From contig NZ_JAVRHK010000001.1 of NCBI RefSeq assembly GCF_031846585.1, positions 1 through 64,000 of the forward strand: a stretch of DNA of 64,000 nucleotides. The letters run 5' to 3'. A program made the position numbers and the translations under genes. This DNA comes from Autumnicola musiva. GTDB taxonomy: Bacteria > Bacteroidota > Bacteroidia > Flavobacteriales > Flavobacteriaceae. Below are positions 35,471-44,257 of the stretch, one piece after another (position 1 is the first letter of the stretch; every line of letters begins with the position of its first letter). The notes beneath the pieces are model-generated. The model saw only the letters and a list, made by a program, of their open reading frames with translations, was not told the DNA's origin and searched no databases.

Positions 35471-36724
35471 TTACATTCCCGTTCTTATCGCCTCCACAGG
35501 ATCAAGTTTTGAAGCTGAAATTGCCGGAATAATTCCTGATATCAAACCAATAATAGCAGAAACTGCTGTACCAATCAGGATGTTTAGCGGAGATAATACA
35601 AATTCAAAATCGCCGGTGAACTGAGAGGCTATCAGTGATACAATCCACACGAGAAACAGACCTATTAATCCTCCTATAACTGATAAAATGATGGCTTCAA
35701 AAAGAAACTGGGAAAGGATAAATTTATTTTTTGCACCCAAAGATTTCTGAATACCAATAAGATTGGTCCTTTCCTTTACGCTTACAAACATGATATTTGC
35801 AATCCCAAAGCCCCCAACCAGGAGAGAAAATCCGCTGATAATAAGTCCTATTAAATTAAGCTGACCGGTAATGGTATCTATAAAATCTGCAAATCCCTGA
35901 ATCCTGTTTACAAAAAAAGTATTTACCTCTCCGGGTTTTAATCCGCGGTAACTACGCAGCTGCTGCTCTGCCATAGCTACAAATTCGTCATCATCGGTTC
36001 CTTCTTCGGGCTTTAAAATAATCTGTCCAAAAATATTTTGATTATTATCCCCAAAAATGCGCCGGGTAAAATTAACCGGTACCATTACCTGGCCATCCCG
36101 GGAATTCCCCATTAGCCCGGAACCCTGCTTTTCCAAAACACCAATCACCGTAACTCTATGGCCGTACATTCGCACCTGTTTGCCCAGCGGATTTGAATTT
36201 CCGAAGAGATTTTGAGCAATTTCATACCCGAGTACCACCACCGGCGCCCCACTGGCCGATTCGGCTTCAGAATAAAACCTGCCTTCAGCAATATCAAATT
36301 GTTCAATATCATAATACCCGTTGGTTACCGCTACCACACTAATACCGCTACTGGTTATATCCTGATATTTAAGTGACGCCTGCGGTACGCCCTGGGCAAA
36401 GGTACCCGCTGCCACATCTGGCAGGCTACGCATTAAATACTGATATTCATCATAAGAAGCGTGGGGAAACTGCTGCCGCTTCCACTGTGGGATATCACTT
36501 GGCCCAAATGAAAATTTCATAATCATTATCGTGCTGTTATCCAAAGCGCTAAGGCTTCCTTTCACCTCCCGTTCCAGAGAATCTACGGCTGCAAGTACTG
36601 CAATAATGGAAAAAATACCTATGGTTACACCCAACAAAGACAGGAAAGTACGCAGCTTATTATTACGCAGGGCACTCCATGCGAAGAAGAAACTTTCTTT
36701 TAGTACTCGTAGATAGATCAGCAT
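35471..36724 (-). CDS. MacB/FtsX-type ABC transporter permease
   Basis: 417 residues: TM1 (about 22-45, RTFLSLLGVTIGIFSIIAV), a large extracytoplasmic MacB periplasmic core domain (about 50-250), then three C-terminal membrane helices of the FtsX domain (about 285-310, 335-360, 375-400) ending PVEAIRTGM. MacB-type systems couple ATP hydrolysis to mechanotransmission for efflux or lipoprotein/peptide handling. No ATPase gene is adjacent, so the partner must be encoded elsewhere. Monocistronic. Substrate unknown. Confidence 0.9.
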   Translation of the reverse strand: MLIYLRVLKESFFFAWSALRNNKLRTFLSLLGVTIGIFSIIAVLAAVDSLEREVKGSLSALDNSTIMIMKFSFGPSDIPQWKRQQFPHASYDEYQYLMRSLPDVAAGTFAQGVPQASLKYQDITSSGISVVAVTNGYYDIEQFDIAEGRFYSEAESASGAPVVVLGYEIAQNLFGNSNPLGKQVRMYGHRVTVIGVLEKQGSGLMGNSRDGQVMVPVNFTRRIFGDNNQNIFGQIILKPEEGTDDDEFVAMAEQQLRSYRGLKPGEVNTFFVNRIQGFADFIDTITGQLNLIGLIISGFSLLVGGFGIANIMFVSVKERTNLIGIQKSLGAKNKFILSQFLFEAIILSVIGGLIGLFLVWIVSLIASQFTGDFEFVLSPLNILIGTAVSAIIGLISGIIPAISASKLDPVEAIRTGM

Positions 36725-36838
36725 AGTGAAATAGCCGGTTTTACAGGATTTAAAGATAAGACGCAGGCATCAAATATTCGTTACAAAATTAATTGATAAA
36801 TAAGAACAGCAGCTTTTAATTTTTTTGGGTGATTTACT

Positions 36839-36846
36839 TACTTTTG
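36839..36846 (+). promoter_or_regulatory. -7 element before purH
   Basis: TACTTTTG matches TAnnTTTG and ends 22 nt before the purH ATG; no well-placed -33 TTG. Confidence 0.5.
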
Positions 36847-36868
36847 CCACCTTAACAAACACAACGCA

Positions 36869-38401
36869 ATGAGCAACTTAAAACAAGCTAAATCTGCCCT
36901 TATTTCTGTATTCAGCAAAGATGGTTTAGCTCCAATCGCAAAAAAACTTGATGCACTTGGAATCACCATTTATTCTACCGGTGGAACCGAAAAATTTATC
37001 AAAGATTTGGGAATAGAAGTGATTCCCGTTGAGGATGTTACTTCTTATCCTTCAATTTTGGGAGGAAGGGTAAAAACACTTCACCCTAAAGTTTTTGGCG
37101 GGATCCTTAACCGCCAGGATAATGAAGCTGATATAAACGAATTGGAAGAATTTGAAATTCCTCAGATAGACATTGTGATTGTGGATTTATATCCCTTTGA
37201 AAAAACCGTTGCTTCGGGCGCTGCGGAACAGGATATTATTGAAAAAATTGATATCGGCGGGATTTCGCTTATTCGTGCTGCGGCCAAGAATTTTAAAGAT
37301 GTGGTTTGCGTTTCTTCCGTAGAAGATTACCAGGAATTTGAAACCCTGCTGAAGGAGAAAAACGGTGAAACCAGCCTTGCCGACAGAAAAAGATTTGCTG
37401 CTAAGGCTTTTAATATTTCTTCTCATTACGACACCGCGATATTTAATTATTTCAATCAGGAAACTAAAATTCCCGCGTACAAAGAAAGTATTGGAACCGG
37501 GAAACAGTTGCGTTACGGGGAAAATCCGCATCAAAAAGGAACTTTTTACGGAGAATTTGAAGAAATTTTTGATAAATTACATGGTAAGGAACTTTCCTAT
37601 AATAACCTTCTTGATGTAGATGCCGCGGTTAACCTGATGAGTGAATTTAAAAATGATATTCCAACTTTTGCAATTTTGAAACATAACAATGCCTGCGGAC
37701 TGGCCCAGAGGGAGACCATTCACCAGGCGTATGTTGATGCCCTGGCCGGAGATCCTGTTTCAGCATTTGGTGGAATTCTTATAAGCAATGTGGAAATTGA
37801 TAAAGTAACTGCGCAAGAAATACACAAATTGTTTTGCGAGGTGGTAATTGCTCCTTCTTTTTCTGCGGAAGCTGAAGAAATTCTGAAAGGAAAGAAAAAC
37901 AGGATTTTACTTATTCAAAAAGATACGGAATTGCCAAAAAACCAGGTTAGAACCTGCCTTAATGGAGTCCTGGTTCAGGATAAAGATATTAAAACCGATT
38001 CCATTGAAGATTTAAAGTACGCTACAGATAATAAACCTACAGATGAGGAGTTATCTGACATGATATTTGCTTCCAAAATTTGCAAGCATACAAAATCCAA
38101 TACCATCGTTTTAGCCAAAAACAAACAACTTTGTGCCAGCGGAACAGGGCAAACTTCCCGTGTAGATGCGCTAAGGCAGAGTATAGAGAAAGCAGGATCT
38201 TTCAATTTTGACCTCAACGGTGCGGTTATGGCAAGCGATGCATTTTTCCCTTTTCCAGATTGTGTGGAAATTGCGGGAAACGCGGGAATATCGGCAGTAA
38301 TACAGCCGGGTGGCTCTATAAAAGACCAGGAAAGTATAGACTACTGCAGCAAAAATAATATTGCTATGGTGCTTACGGGAACACGCCATTTTAAACATTA
38401 A
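36869..38401 (+). CDS. purH: Bifunctional AICAR formyltransferase/IMP cyclohydrolase
   Basis: 510 residues; catalyses the last two steps of IMP synthesis in the cytoplasm. The N-terminal cyclohydrolase domain (MGS-like, about 1-195) has YSTGGTEKF and GGRVKTLHPKVFGGIL; the C-terminal formyltransferase domain holds LRYGENPHQKGTFYG, LKHNNACGLA and the closing GGSIKDQESIDYC. Full length for the family. It is 36 nt upstream of mreB on the same strand, an order I recall as common in Flavobacteriia, so read-through into the rod-shape operon is likely. Confidence 0.98.
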   Translation: MSNLKQAKSALISVFSKDGLAPIAKKLDALGITIYSTGGTEKFIKDLGIEVIPVEDVTSYPSILGGRVKTLHPKVFGGILNRQDNEADINELEEFEIPQIDIVIVDLYPFEKTVASGAAEQDIIEKIDIGGISLIRAAAKNFKDVVCVSSVEDYQEFETLLKEKNGETSLADRKRFAAKAFNISSHYDTAIFNYFNQETKIPAYKESIGTGKQLRYGENPHQKGTFYGEFEEIFDKLHGKELSYNNLLDVDAAVNLMSEFKNDIPTFAILKHNNACGLAQRETIHQAYVDALAGDPVSAFGGILISNVEIDKVTAQEIHKLFCEVVIAPSFSAEAEEILKGKKNRILLIQKDTELPKNQVRTCLNGVLVQDKDIKTDSIEDLKYATDNKPTDEELSDMIFASKICKHTKSNTIVLAKNKQLCASGTGQTSRVDALRQSIEKAGSFNFDLNGAVMASDAFFPFPDCVEIAGNAGISAVIQPGGSIKDQESIDYCSKNNIAMVLTGTRHFKH

Positions 38402-38437
38402 TTTTTAGTACATTTACCAAACCTCAACACAGATTAT

Positions 38438-39466
38438 ATGGGATTTTTCGATTTTCTCATTGAAGAAATAGCAATAGATTTAGGAACCGCCAATACCCTT
38501 ATTATTCATAATGATAAAGTGGTGGTAGACAGTCCTTCCATAGTAGCACGGGACAGGACTTCCGGCAAAATTACCGCGGTAGGTAAAGAAGCTGCCATGA
38601 TGCAGGGTAAAACCCATGAAAATATAAAAACAATCCGGCCTTTAAAAGATGGGGTTATTGCAGATTTTGACGCTAGTGAGAAAATGCTCACTATGTTTAT
38701 AAAAGAAATTCCTGCGTTAAAGAAAAAAATGTTTACCCCCGCTTTGCGTATGGTGATCTGTATTCCTTCAGGAATTACCGAAGTGGAAATGCGTGCGGTA
38801 AAAGAAAGTGCCGAGCGTGTAAACGGTAAAGAGGTTTACCTTATTCACGAACCTATGGCCGCTGCTATTGGTATTGGTGTTGATATCATGCAGCCAAAAG
38901 GAAACATGATTGTGGATATAGGTGGTGGTACTACAGAAATTGCGGTTATCGCCCTTGGTGGGATTGTTTGCGATAAATCTATAAAAGTTGCCGGAGACGT
39001 TTTTACCAACGATATTGTTTATTACATGCGCACGCAGCATAACTTATATGTGGGAGAACGTACTGCGGAAAAAATTAAAATCCAGATAGGTGCCGCCACC
39101 GAAGACCTGGAAGTTCCGCCGGATGAAATGAGCGTACAGGGACGTGACCTTTTAACCGGGAAACCAAAACAGGTTAATATTTCTTACCGTGAAGTGGCAA
39201 AAGCGCTTGATAAATCTATTCTTCGTATTGAAGATGCGGTTATGGAGACCCTTTCTCAAACCCCCCCGGAGCTTGCAGCCGATATTTATAACACCGGAAT
39301 TTATCTTGCAGGTGGTGGTTCTATGCTAAGAGGTTTAGACAAAAGGTTATCTCAAAAAACAGATTTGCCGGTTTATATTGCCGAAGATCCTTTAAGAGCG
39401 GTGGTAAGAGGAACGGGAATCACTTTAAAGACATTAAACCGCTATAAGGGAGTTTTGATTAAGTAG
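38438..39466 (+). CDS. mreB: Rod shape-determining protein MreB
   Basis: 342 residues; bacterial actin that forms membrane-bound filaments and guides side-wall synthesis. Actin-fold nucleotide motifs visible: IAIDLGTANTLI (phosphate 1), NMIVDIGGGTTEIAV (phosphate 2) and GIYLAGGGSMLRGL (adenosine). An N-terminal MGFFDFL amphipathic start fits membrane binding. First of five genes mreB-mreC-mreD-PBP2-rodA with short gaps or overlaps. Confidence 0.98.
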   Translation: MGFFDFLIEEIAIDLGTANTLIIHNDKVVVDSPSIVARDRTSGKITAVGKEAAMMQGKTHENIKTIRPLKDGVIADFDASEKMLTMFIKEIPALKKKMFTPALRMVICIPSGITEVEMRAVKESAERVNGKEVYLIHEPMAAAIGIGVDIMQPKGNMIVDIGGGTTEIAVIALGGIVCDKSIKVAGDVFTNDIVYYMRTQHNLYVGERTAEKIKIQIGAATEDLEVPPDEMSVQGRDLLTGKPKQVNISYREVAKALDKSILRIEDAVMETLSQTPPELAADIYNTGIYLAGGGSMLRGLDKRLSQKTDLPVYIAEDPLRAVVRGTGITLKTLNRYKGVLIK

Positions 39467-39480
39467 GGAAAGAGCGTGTT

Positions 39481-40308
39481 ATGCAGCAAATATTTAATTT
39501 TCTTATCCGGAATAAGAATAATATTCTATTCTTGTTACTGCTGGCGCTGTCTGTTTTTCTCACTATTCAAACCCATTCCTTTCACAAAAGCAGGTTTATA
39601 AGTTCGGCTAATGTTGTAACCGGAGGGGTATATAACTGGGCAAATAATTTCCAGACCTATATGCACCTGGACGAATATAATGAACGGCTCATTGAAGAAA
39701 ACAAAGAACTAAGGAACATTCTCACCAATTTGAATGTGAGCGATACTGCTATTGCTAAAAATTACCAGGATTCCACCTCCTTTAGCAGAGACTATTTTTT
39801 CAGATCTGCCCAGGTTATCAATAACAATTTTTCTAAAGTTGACAACTACCTAACCATCAATAAGGGTGAAAATGATAGCATTGAGCCGGAATTTGGAGTG
39901 GTTACCAGTCAGGGAATAATTGGTATAGTAGACAGGGTTAATAATAACTTTTCAAGGGTTATTTCTATCTTAAACAGCAGGTCAAAAATAAATGCACAGC
40001 TAAGCAAAACCAATCATTTTGGAAGCCTTGTATGGAACGGAGAAAATCCTAATGTAGTACAGCTTATAGATGTTCCCAGGCAGGCACCCATTAAAGAAGG
40101 TGATACTATTATAACTGGAGGGAAATCGCTTATATTCCCAAAAGGATTACCAATTGGCAGCATAAAAGATTTTAGCCTGGACCCAACCCAAAGTTATTAT
40201 ACTATAAACATTAATCTCTTTAACGACATGACTAATATAGGCTATGTCTATATTATTGAAAACATGAACAGGGAAGAAATTGAATCTCTTAATGAGCCCG
40301 ATGAATAG
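39481..40308 (+). CDS. mreC: Rod shape-determining protein MreC
   Basis: 275 residues: one N-terminal membrane helix (about 12-30), a coiled-coil stretch (about 55-85, LDEYNERLIEENKELRNIL) and the periplasmic beta-barrel pair (about 105-265) with the family-like GVVTSQGIIGIVDRV and DTIITGGKSLIFPKGLPIG. It links MreB filaments to the PBP2/RodA synthase. Begins 14 nt after mreB and overlaps mreD by 8 nt. Confidence 0.95.
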   Translation: MQQIFNFLIRNKNNILFLLLLALSVFLTIQTHSFHKSRFISSANVVTGGVYNWANNFQTYMHLDEYNERLIEENKELRNILTNLNVSDTAIAKNYQDSTSFSRDYFFRSAQVINNNFSKVDNYLTINKGENDSIEPEFGVVTSQGIIGIVDRVNNNFSRVISILNSRSKINAQLSKTNHFGSLVWNGENPNVVQLIDVPRQAPIKEGDTIITGGKSLIFPKGLPIGSIKDFSLDPTQSYYTININLFNDMTNIGYVYIIENMNREEIESLNEPDE

Positions 40309-40807
40309 CAGTATTTTTTCAAATATCGCCCGCTTTTTCGGACTGGTTTTTTTACAGGTACTGGTATTGAACAATATCAATTTTCTGGGCTATATCAATC
40401 CGTATTTATATTTTCTGTTTATACTGCTGTATCCTTTTAACTCTAACAGAAGTCTATTTTTACTACTGGCATTCCTGCTTGGCATAAGTATTGATGTTTT
40501 TGAGGACAGTGGTGGTATACATGCCGCGGCCTGCCTGGTGGCAGCTTTTGTAAGGCCACAATTTTTAAGATTTTCCTTTGGAATAAGTTATGATCATCAA
40601 ACCTTAAGATTATCGGTTACTCCTTTTGGAGCCCGTTTAAGTTATGTCTTCCTGATGGTAATGGTGCATCATTTAATACTTTTTTCTCTTGAAATGTTTA
40701 GCCTGAACCATATACTTTTAATTCTGAAAAAAACGTTATTTTCAGGAATTTTCACTATAATTTTGGTATTTCTAAGCCTCGCTTTATTCAGTAAAAAATA
40801 CAGATGA
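40301..40807 (+). CDS. mreD: Rod shape-determining protein MreD
   Basis: 168 residues from the ATG at 40301 (MNSSIFSNIARFFGLV), preferred over earlier in-frame ATGs at 40280 and 40292 because it matches the usual N-terminus and gives the short overlap with mreC. About five or six hydrophobic segments fill almost the whole protein. Integral inner-membrane component of the elongasome; its stop overlaps the PBP2 start by 4 nt (ATGA). Confidence 0.9.
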   Translation: MNSSIFSNIARFFGLVFLQVLVLNNINFLGYINPYLYFLFILLYPFNSNRSLFLLLAFLLGISIDVFEDSGGIHAAACLVAAFVRPQFLRFSFGISYDHQTLRLSVTPFGARLSYVFLMVMVHHLILFSLEMFSLNHILLILKKTLFSGIFTIILVFLSLALFSKKYR

Positions 40808-42672
40808 GAAGAATACTCCTTTACATATTAATCGTTACTACGGGAATTGCATTTCTTGGACGTCTTTTCTACCTCCAGGTAGTAGATACCTCCTTTGCCG
40901 TAAGGTCTCAGAACAATGCAATTAAGGTGGTTTATGATTATCCGCAGCGGGGCTATATCTATGACCGCAATGGGGAACTTATGGTTTCCAACCAGCCTTC
41001 CTACGATGTAATGGTTATACCACGTAATTTAAAACCCTTTGACACGCTTGAATTTTGTAAAATCCTTAGCCTTACTCCTGAAGAATTAGGGAAAAAACTA
41101 GACAAGGCCAAGATATATTCCTCCATGTTACCCTCTGTTGTTATCCCACAACTCACCAAGAGTGAATACGCATACTTGCAGGAAAAGATGAGGAAATATG
41201 AAGGTTTTTATATTCAGAAAAGATCTTTAAGAGATTACCAGGTACATAACAGCGCTAACGTACTGGGGTACATTTCTGAAGTAAACCAAAAGATTGTAAA
41301 TGAAAACCCTTATTACATTTCAGGAGATTTAATTGGTCGCCAGGGTGTGGAGCAGCAATATGAAGAATTGCTGAGAGGCGTTAAAGGTGTAAAACATATT
41401 CAAAAAGACAGGTTTAACAGAGATATTGGCCCCTATAAAGACGGTATTTATGATACTCTTCCCGAAAAGGGAAAAGATATTACTATTTCTATAGATGCCG
41501 CTTTACAGGCTTACGGAGAAGAGCTAATGGAAAACAAGCGCGGTGGAATTGTTGCCATAGAGCCATCTTCAGGAGAAATTTTATCACTGGTAACTGCTCC
41601 AACCTACGATCCGGCTATGCTCGTGGGCAGGAAACGCTCTGAAAATTTTACCAAATTATATTATGATAGCATTTCCCGCCCTTTATATGACCGGGGATTA
41701 CTGGCAGAATATCCGCCCGGCTCACCTTTTAAAACCATGAATGCACTTATAGGCCTTCAGGAAGGCGTGGTGGATACTGACGATACTTTTTCCTGCCATC
41801 ATGGATACAGCTACGGAAGAGGCCGGAAAATGGGCTGTCACTCCCATGCGAGTCCCCTGGATATGATCCCGGGAATTGCCAATTCCTGTAACTCCTATTT
41901 TGCTCAGGTTTATCGTAAAATCATTGAAAAATATCCAACGCCACAGGAAGGAATAGATGCATGGAATGCACACCTAAAAAGTTTTGGTTTAGGGGATTAT
42001 TTAGGTAATGATCTGCAAAACGGCCGACCGGGAAAAATTCCAAATTCTGACTATTATAATAAGATCTACAATTACCCTACCTATAAATGGTTTGCCACGG
42101 CAACTTTATCTAATGCTATTGGCCAGGGTGAGGTGCTGCTTACCCCCATACAACTGGCAAATATGACCGCTACTATTGCCAATCGTGGCTGGTTTTATAC
42201 TCCCCACCTTCTGAAAGAAGTGGAGGGTAACTCTATTAAAGACGAAAAATTTACTATTAAGAACCATACCACCATTGAACCTAAATATTTTGATCCTGTG
42301 GTAGAAGGTATGCACCAGGTTTACAAGAATGGTACAGCTTCAAGCCTTCGAATTCCAGGGATAGAAATAGCCGGTAAAACAGGTACTGCCGAAAACTTTA
42401 CCAGAATAGATGGAAAACGGGTACAACTTACTGACCACTCAATTTTTGTGGCTTTCGCACCTGTAGATAACCCGAAAATTGCCATTGCGGTTTTTGTAGA
42501 AAACGGATATTGGGGAAGTCGCTACGCAGGAAGAATTGCCAGTTTAATGATAGAAAAGTATATTCGCGGCAATATCACAAGAACAGACATGGAGGATTGG
42601 ATTCTTTCCCATAGTCTTCAGGATGAATATGCAAAACCTCTAAGCGGCGAACCCTTTACAATCAACCGGTAA
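40804..42672 (+). CDS. mrdA: Penicillin-binding protein 2 (peptidoglycan transpeptidase)
   Basis: 622 residues: N-terminal membrane anchor (about 5-25), non-catalytic dimerisation domain (RGYIYDRNGELM near 49-60; GRQGVEQQYEELLRG near 178-192), then the transpeptidase with active-site Ser307 in SPFK (307-310), SCN (361-363) and KTGTAEN (525-531). Cross-links peptidoglycan during side-wall growth with RodA. The Pro directly after the catalytic Ser is unusual by eye, but the motif set is otherwise complete. Stop and rodA start overlap (TAATG). Confidence 0.96.
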   Translation: MRRILLYILIVTTGIAFLGRLFYLQVVDTSFAVRSQNNAIKVVYDYPQRGYIYDRNGELMVSNQPSYDVMVIPRNLKPFDTLEFCKILSLTPEELGKKLDKAKIYSSMLPSVVIPQLTKSEYAYLQEKMRKYEGFYIQKRSLRDYQVHNSANVLGYISEVNQKIVNENPYYISGDLIGRQGVEQQYEELLRGVKGVKHIQKDRFNRDIGPYKDGIYDTLPEKGKDITISIDAALQAYGEELMENKRGGIVAIEPSSGEILSLVTAPTYDPAMLVGRKRSENFTKLYYDSISRPLYDRGLLAEYPPGSPFKTMNALIGLQEGVVDTDDTFSCHHGYSYGRGRKMGCHSHASPLDMIPGIANSCNSYFAQVYRKIIEKYPTPQEGIDAWNAHLKSFGLGDYLGNDLQNGRPGKIPNSDYYNKIYNYPTYKWFATATLSNAIGQGEVLLTPIQLANMTATIANRGWFYTPHLLKEVEGNSIKDEKFTIKNHTTIEPKYFDPVVEGMHQVYKNGTASSLRIPGIEIAGKTGTAENFTRIDGKRVQLTDHSIFVAFAPVDNPKIAIAVFVENGYWGSRYAGRIASLMIEKYIRGNITRTDMEDWILSHSLQDEYAKPLSGEPFTINR

Positions 42673-43919
42673 TGGCGAAAAGTTCAGCAGGATTTGACTG
42701 GATAAGCATTTTAATTTATATGGTCCTGGTACTCTTTGGCTGGGCAAATATTTATTCAGCTTCCCTTGGGGGAGACTCCGGTTCTTATTTTGATCTGAGC
42801 CAGGTTTATGGTAAACAGGCTTTATGGATTATCATGAGTTTTGTCCTGGTTATTATTATACTTTCCATAGAAGCCAAATTTTATCAACGCTTTTCCAGTA
42901 TATTCTACATAATTTCTTTACTCTCCCTGGCAGGGCTCTATATATTCGGAACAACAATATCGGGAGCTACTGCATGGTATTCAATCGGATCGGTAAGAAT
43001 TCAACCTTCAGAATTTGCCAAAATTGCCACTGCCCTGGCCCTTGCAAAATACGTAAGTGATATTCAAACCAATATTACCAGGTTCTCTAATCAATTCCAG
43101 GCCTTTATCATCATATTATTACCTGCTGTTCTTATTCTTGCCCAACCAGACCCCGGCAGTGCTATGGTGTATAGTGCTTTTTTCTTCCCACTTTACCGTG
43201 AAGGACTTTCAGCAGTATATCTTATTATAGGACTTTCGGCAATTGTAATTTTTGTACTTACACTGGTTGTGGGACCAGTTTGGGTTAGCGCAGGAGTAGT
43301 ATTGGCGGGCATCCTTCTAATGCTTCGGAAGAAAAAAAAACGACCCGGAAAAATTCTTATTATCAGTCTTATCGCTATGGCGATAGGTTTGTCTTTCTCA
43401 GTAAGCTATATTTTTACAAATGTATTTAAGCAACATCACAGAGACCGTTTTAATATTGTGTTGGGCAAAAAAGTGGATTCCAGGGGAATAGGCTACAATA
43501 CCAATCAAAGTGAAATTGCCATAGGAAGCGGCGGCTGGTTTGGCAAAGGCTGGACCCAGGGCACCCAAACCAAAGGACATTTTGTTCCTGAACAGCATAC
43601 AGATTATATCTTCAGTACTGTTGGAGAAGAATGGGGTTTTGTAGGTAGCGCCATGGTCATCATTCTGTTTATGCTGCTTCTGCTACGATTAATTGTTCTT
43701 GCCGAAAGGCAAAAAGACCAGTTTCACCGCATATACGGCTACAGCGTTATTGGGATAATGTTTATTCATTTTATGGTAAACATTGGTATGGTGATTGGCG
43801 TCTTTCCAACGGTAGGCATCCCCCTGCCTTTCTTTAGTTACGGAGGCTCCGGACTATGGGCATTTACCATCCTGCTGTTTATCTTTATTAAGCTGGATGC
43901 AGAAAGAATGTCATTCTAA
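42672..43919 (+). CDS. rodA: RodA peptidoglycan glycosyltransferase (SEDS family)
   Basis: 415 residues with about ten membrane helices; polymerises glycan strands with PBP2. SEDS signatures seen: GATAWYSIGSVRIQPSEFAK (near 97-116), AQPDPGSAM (near 157-165) and the closing GIPLPFFSYGGSGL (near 385-398), plus GEEWGFVGS. The central charged loop is longer than in E. coli (RKKKKRPGK near 218-226). Last gene of the operon; no strong terminator follows directly. Confidence 0.96.
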   Translation: MAKSSAGFDWISILIYMVLVLFGWANIYSASLGGDSGSYFDLSQVYGKQALWIIMSFVLVIIILSIEAKFYQRFSSIFYIISLLSLAGLYIFGTTISGATAWYSIGSVRIQPSEFAKIATALALAKYVSDIQTNITRFSNQFQAFIIILLPAVLILAQPDPGSAMVYSAFFFPLYREGLSAVYLIIGLSAIVIFVLTLVVGPVWVSAGVVLAGILLMLRKKKKRPGKILIISLIAMAIGLSFSVSYIFTNVFKQHHRDRFNIVLGKKVDSRGIGYNTNQSEIAIGSGGWFGKGWTQGTQTKGHFVPEQHTDYIFSTVGEEWGFVGSAMVIILFMLLLLRLIVLAERQKDQFHRIYGYSVIGIMFIHFMVNIGMVIGVFPTVGIPLPFFSYGGSGLWAFTILLFIFIKLDAERMSF

Positions 43920-44110
43920 TATCTCCTGTTGCATGTTGCAGCCATTGCATTCTAAAAGTCAACATCGTCTTAATGGAAACTTCTTCAGAAATAGAAGTCA
44001 TAATATTGGAAATCTGCCCTGGAAATTATAAGACTCCGTTTTTTAATTAACGACCTACAAAAGCTTATAAAATTTCCTTCTGAAATAGAGGATTTTGCTT
44101 TGTAAAAGAA

Positions 44111-44188
44111 TTAACTGCATTGTTCCACAATTAGCAGCAATGCCGCTACCAACAATATCAATACAGGATATACAATTTTTCGCTTCAT
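44111..44188 (-). CDS. Doubtful 25-residue membrane peptide
   Basis: ATG to TAA frame reading MKRKIVYPVLILLVAALL then LIVEQCS: a basic start, one hydrophobic helix, and a Cys near the end. The composition is what a small membrane peptide would have, and the preceding bases are AT-rich as before many Bacteroidota genes. Against it: it lies directly after the protease terminator and has no visible promoter or known family. Confidence 0.25.
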   Translation of the reverse strand: MKRKIVYPVLILLVAALLLIVEQCS

Positions 44189-44198
44189 TATAAACTAT

Positions 44199-44235
44199 AA
44201 AAATTAAGCGCCCCAAAGGAGATCAGGGCGCTTAA
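44199..44235 (-). terminator. Terminator of the tail-specific protease gene
   Basis: TTAAGCGCCC (44204-44213) pairs with GGGCGCTTAA (44226-44235); on the minus strand a TTTTTA run follows. It begins 23 nt after the protease stop. Confidence 0.88.
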
Positions 44236-44257
44236 GTATTTAGAATAATATTTTCAA

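Larger units (their letters stand above)
43920..44257. other. Intergenic region between rodA and the tail-specific protease
   Basis: About 340 bp between convergent genes. Apart from the protease terminator (44204-44235) and a doubtful 25-codon frame (44111-44188), nothing recognisable is seen: no tRNA-like fold, no long repeat and no full promoter match. Confidence 0.6.

Noticed and set aside
40280..40300. Earlier start of mreD inside mreC
   Set aside because: Would add seven residues atypical for MreD and lengthen the overlap; the ATG at 40301 fits better.
41704..41733. SPFK in PBP2 as a sign of an inactive enzyme
   Set aside because: Ser, Lys, SCN and KTG motifs are all in place; a Pro at the second position alone does not show inactivation.
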